DNA of 45,659 nt from a virus. The notes beneath the pieces are model-generated. The model was not told where the DNA came from. It did not search any database and saw only the letters and a program-made list of their open reading frames with translations. Both the position numbers and the translations under genes were made by a program. This document shows, in pieces, positions 44,575 through 45,659 of the stretch. Each line of letters begins with the position of its first letter. Position 1 is the stretch's first letter. The stretch spans positions 1-45,659 of the IMG/VR virus record IMGVR_UViG_3300033153_006490. One strand, 5' to 3'.

Positions 44575-45078
44575 CTAGAAAGGGATTGTGATGTCCAACG
44601 GCAAGGCAAAGTACGCCTGCACATGAACATCATCTGGCTTATCGGGGTCGGTCAGGCGTGCATCAACCTGGCCTGGATAACATGGGCTCGCCAAGCGACC
44701 GTAGGCGATTCGCTGACTGTGAACTACCTGAACGTAGTTCGTGTTGGAGTCGTAGATTGCTGCGTACTCCCCGTTCAAGTCTGGCTCCCACTTCGGACGG
44801 CCTACCTCCTGCTCCACTTCAAGCCAGGCTCCATAAAACGTTGTGTCTGACGAGAAATCATGGTAGTTCATTTCTTCGATAACGTGTCCGCACGCTGAAC
44901 ACGACGAGGGAAGCTGGGAATCAAACTCCATTCCGCAAGCGATGCAGTACCAGCCGTAGTCCGGATCCACCTCCGGCTCGTCCCAGAGGTTAGTGCAATT
45001 GTTAGCGTTGAAGACTCCGGTTACTGGGTTTTCCGATACGACGATTTCTCCATAGTGCATTCTGATTGTTGGGTTCAT
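44575..45078 (-). CDS. Zinc-ribbon-containing hypothetical protein (167 aa)
   Basis: The ATG at 45078 lies nine bases after the AGGAG that sits in the 3' end of the previous gene. CIACGMEF and CSACGHVIEE (about residues 42-65) form a two-knuckle zinc ribbon. An aromatic acidic domain and a beta-rich end (YFALPLDITIPF) follow. Possible nucleic-acid or protein binding. Unknown. Confidence 0.65.
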   Translation of the reverse strand: MNPTIRMHYGEIVVSENPVTGVFNANNCTNLWDEPEVDPDYGWYCIACGMEFDSQLPSSCSACGHVIEEMNYHDFSSDTTFYGAWLEVEQEVGRPKWEPDLNGEYAAIYDSNTNYVQVVHSQRIAYGRLASPCYPGQVDARLTDPDKPDDVHVQAYFALPLDITIPF

Positions 45079-45083
45079 GTTGG

Positions 45084-45185
45084 TCATCTCCTGAGATGGT
45101 TTTTGATGCTGCTGATGATGAGTGAAGCGATGATCCATAGAATTGGGAACATCGTGATGAGTAGTATGCCGAGGCCGTCGTTCAT
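45084..45185 (-). CDS. Membrane microprotein (33 aa)
   Basis: Starts in an ATGA overlap with the 22-aa gene and ends five bases before the next gene, carrying that gene's ribosome site in its last codons. One membrane span (GILLITMFPILWIIASLIISSI) and a basic tail (KNHLRR). A role at the host membrane is inferred. Confidence 0.5.
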   Translation of the reverse strand: MNDGLGILLITMFPILWIIASLIISSIKNHLRR

Positions 45186-45250
45186 TTCAACTGCTCGTTG
45201 ATGTAAATCAAGACGAATCCAACGACAACGATTAAGACGATTGTGAACAT
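45182..45250 (-). CDS. Membrane microprotein (22 aa)
   Basis: The ATG has AAAGGAGCTTCACA upstream. Almost entirely one hydrophobic span (FTIVLIVVVGFVLIYI) and a short NEQLK tail. Tiny, but it has a good ribosome site and is coupled to the 33-aa frame. Confidence 0.45.
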   Translation of the reverse strand: MFTIVLIVVVGFVLIYINEQLK

Positions 45251-45262
45251 TGTGAAGCTCCT

Positions 45263-45484
45263 TTAGTTGAAGATAGTTGAGAGTGATATGAGTCCTGCCG
45301 AGACTCCGATTGCAGAGCCTGCAAGCAGGATGAAGACGATGACGGTATCTTTGACACGTTGCCAAAGACTGATCGGCTTCACAATGTACATGAAGACGGG
45401 TTTGAGAATGACTTCGTACAGGGTGAGAACCGCCCCGATAAAGCCAATTGCGAACAAGATCAAGAAGACCGGATCTCCTAACAT
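45263..45484 (-). CDS. Small membrane protein with two spans (73 aa)
   Basis: The start at 45484 has CAACAGGAGTCAGTACC upstream. Spans at about residues 5-27 and 45-67, with a basic loop (LWQRVKD) between, give a hairpin topology. First of three consecutive membrane genes just after the terminator of the DUF4326 gene. Early membrane proteins often block superinfection; this is inference. Confidence 0.6.
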   Translation of the reverse strand: MLGDPVFLILFAIGFIGAVLTLYEVILKPVFMYIVKPISLWQRVKDTVIVFILLAGSAIGVSAGLISLSTIFN

Positions 45485-45533
45485 GGTACTGACTCCTGTT
45501 GAGAATAGATGAGCCGACTGCCCATCAAAACAC

Positions 45534-45569
45534 AAAAAAGGCGAGCCATCCATTTCTGAATGACTCGCC
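45534..45569 (-). terminator. Intrinsic terminator after the DUF4326 gene
   Basis: On the minus strand a GGCGAG-led stem of about 12 pairs with two G-U pairs, a 6-base loop, then six T. It begins eight bases after the TAG at 45577, so the short early operon (54-aa gene and DUF4326 gene) ends here. Confidence 0.85.
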
Positions 45570-45576
45570 GAATTAG

Positions 45577-45659
45577 CTAACTCCCGTTGTGCTTCTTAAT
45601 CTTTGCCTTTACCGCTGACATCGACTTGCAACCCCCTAACCAACTGAACATACTCGCAA
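45577..45659 (-). CDS. DUF4326-like protein, 3' part (joins 1-312)
   Basis: The last 20 codons, including the TAG at 45577-45579, encode GGCKSMSAVKAKIKKHNGS when read on from base 1 through 45636. Bases 45637-45659 duplicate the window start. A Lys-rich tail follows the conserved CHGDVLA motif. Confidence 0.8.
   Translation of the reverse strand, partial: ASMFSWLGGCKSMSAVKAKIKKHNGS
45637..45659. repeat. Right copy of 23-bp terminal direct repeat
   Basis: Identical to bases 1-23; see the left copy. Confidence 0.95.

Overview
The window looks like the complete genome of a tailed double-stranded DNA phage of about 45.6 kb, closed as a circle. The first 23 bases recur as the last 23. When the copies are collapsed, a DUF4326-type gene on the minus strand reads through the joint without losing frame. 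Terminase, portal, scaffold, HK97-fold capsid (DUF5309-like) and lysis genes are all present. No integrase, DNA polymerase, helicase or recognisable tail tube, sheath or tape-measure gene was seen, so a short-tailed particle that uses the host replisome is the simplest reading. Host unknown: most starts have an AGGAG-type ribosome binding site, and two appear leaderless.

Layout. (1) 0.3-2.1 kb is a control region: a minus-strand promoter reads towards the early genes (54-aa protein, then the DUF4326 gene across the joint), a plus-strand promoter reads into about 540 bases of hairpin-dense non-coding DNA, then come helically phased repeats and a minus-strand membrane-anchored DPBB/3D-like protein. 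(2) 2.1-29.8 kb is the plus-strand late block: small and large terminase, small zinc proteins, portal, two low-complexity virion proteins (581 and 2416 aa), scaffold, capsid, a frameshifted connector gene, two large LamG-bearing appendage proteins with a nuclease gene between them, two glycoside-hydrolase-like proteins and small membrane proteins. It ends at convergent hairpins. (3) 29.9-45.6 kb is the minus-strand early/accessory block: an HTH regulator, PD-(D/E)XK proteins, a self-contained moron-like cassette at 33.97-34.45 kb, a RecT-like annealing protein with a stand-alone Topo VI-A/Spo11-like Toprim protein, a candidate origin at 38.7-39.03 kb, then a long run of small hypothetical proteins separated by similar leader hairpins.

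Control. A palindromic motif with core TGTRTACA (best form GACTGT-GT-ACAGTC) sits on or beside promoters at 2.12, 30.66, 32.91/32.94, 34.32, 35.44 and 38.66 kb. It probably forms one phage regulon, perhaps bound by the HTH protein at 30.2-30.6 kb.

The most unusual content is non-coding: the candidate large ornate RNA (984-1525), a pseudoknotted attenuator-like leader (34182-34298) beside a perfect 38-bp palindrome, a likely 78-nt RNA (32100-32177) with its own terminator, and a second hairpin-rich stretch (33.5-33.97 kb). All assignments come from reading sequence and motifs; no searches or folding programs were run.
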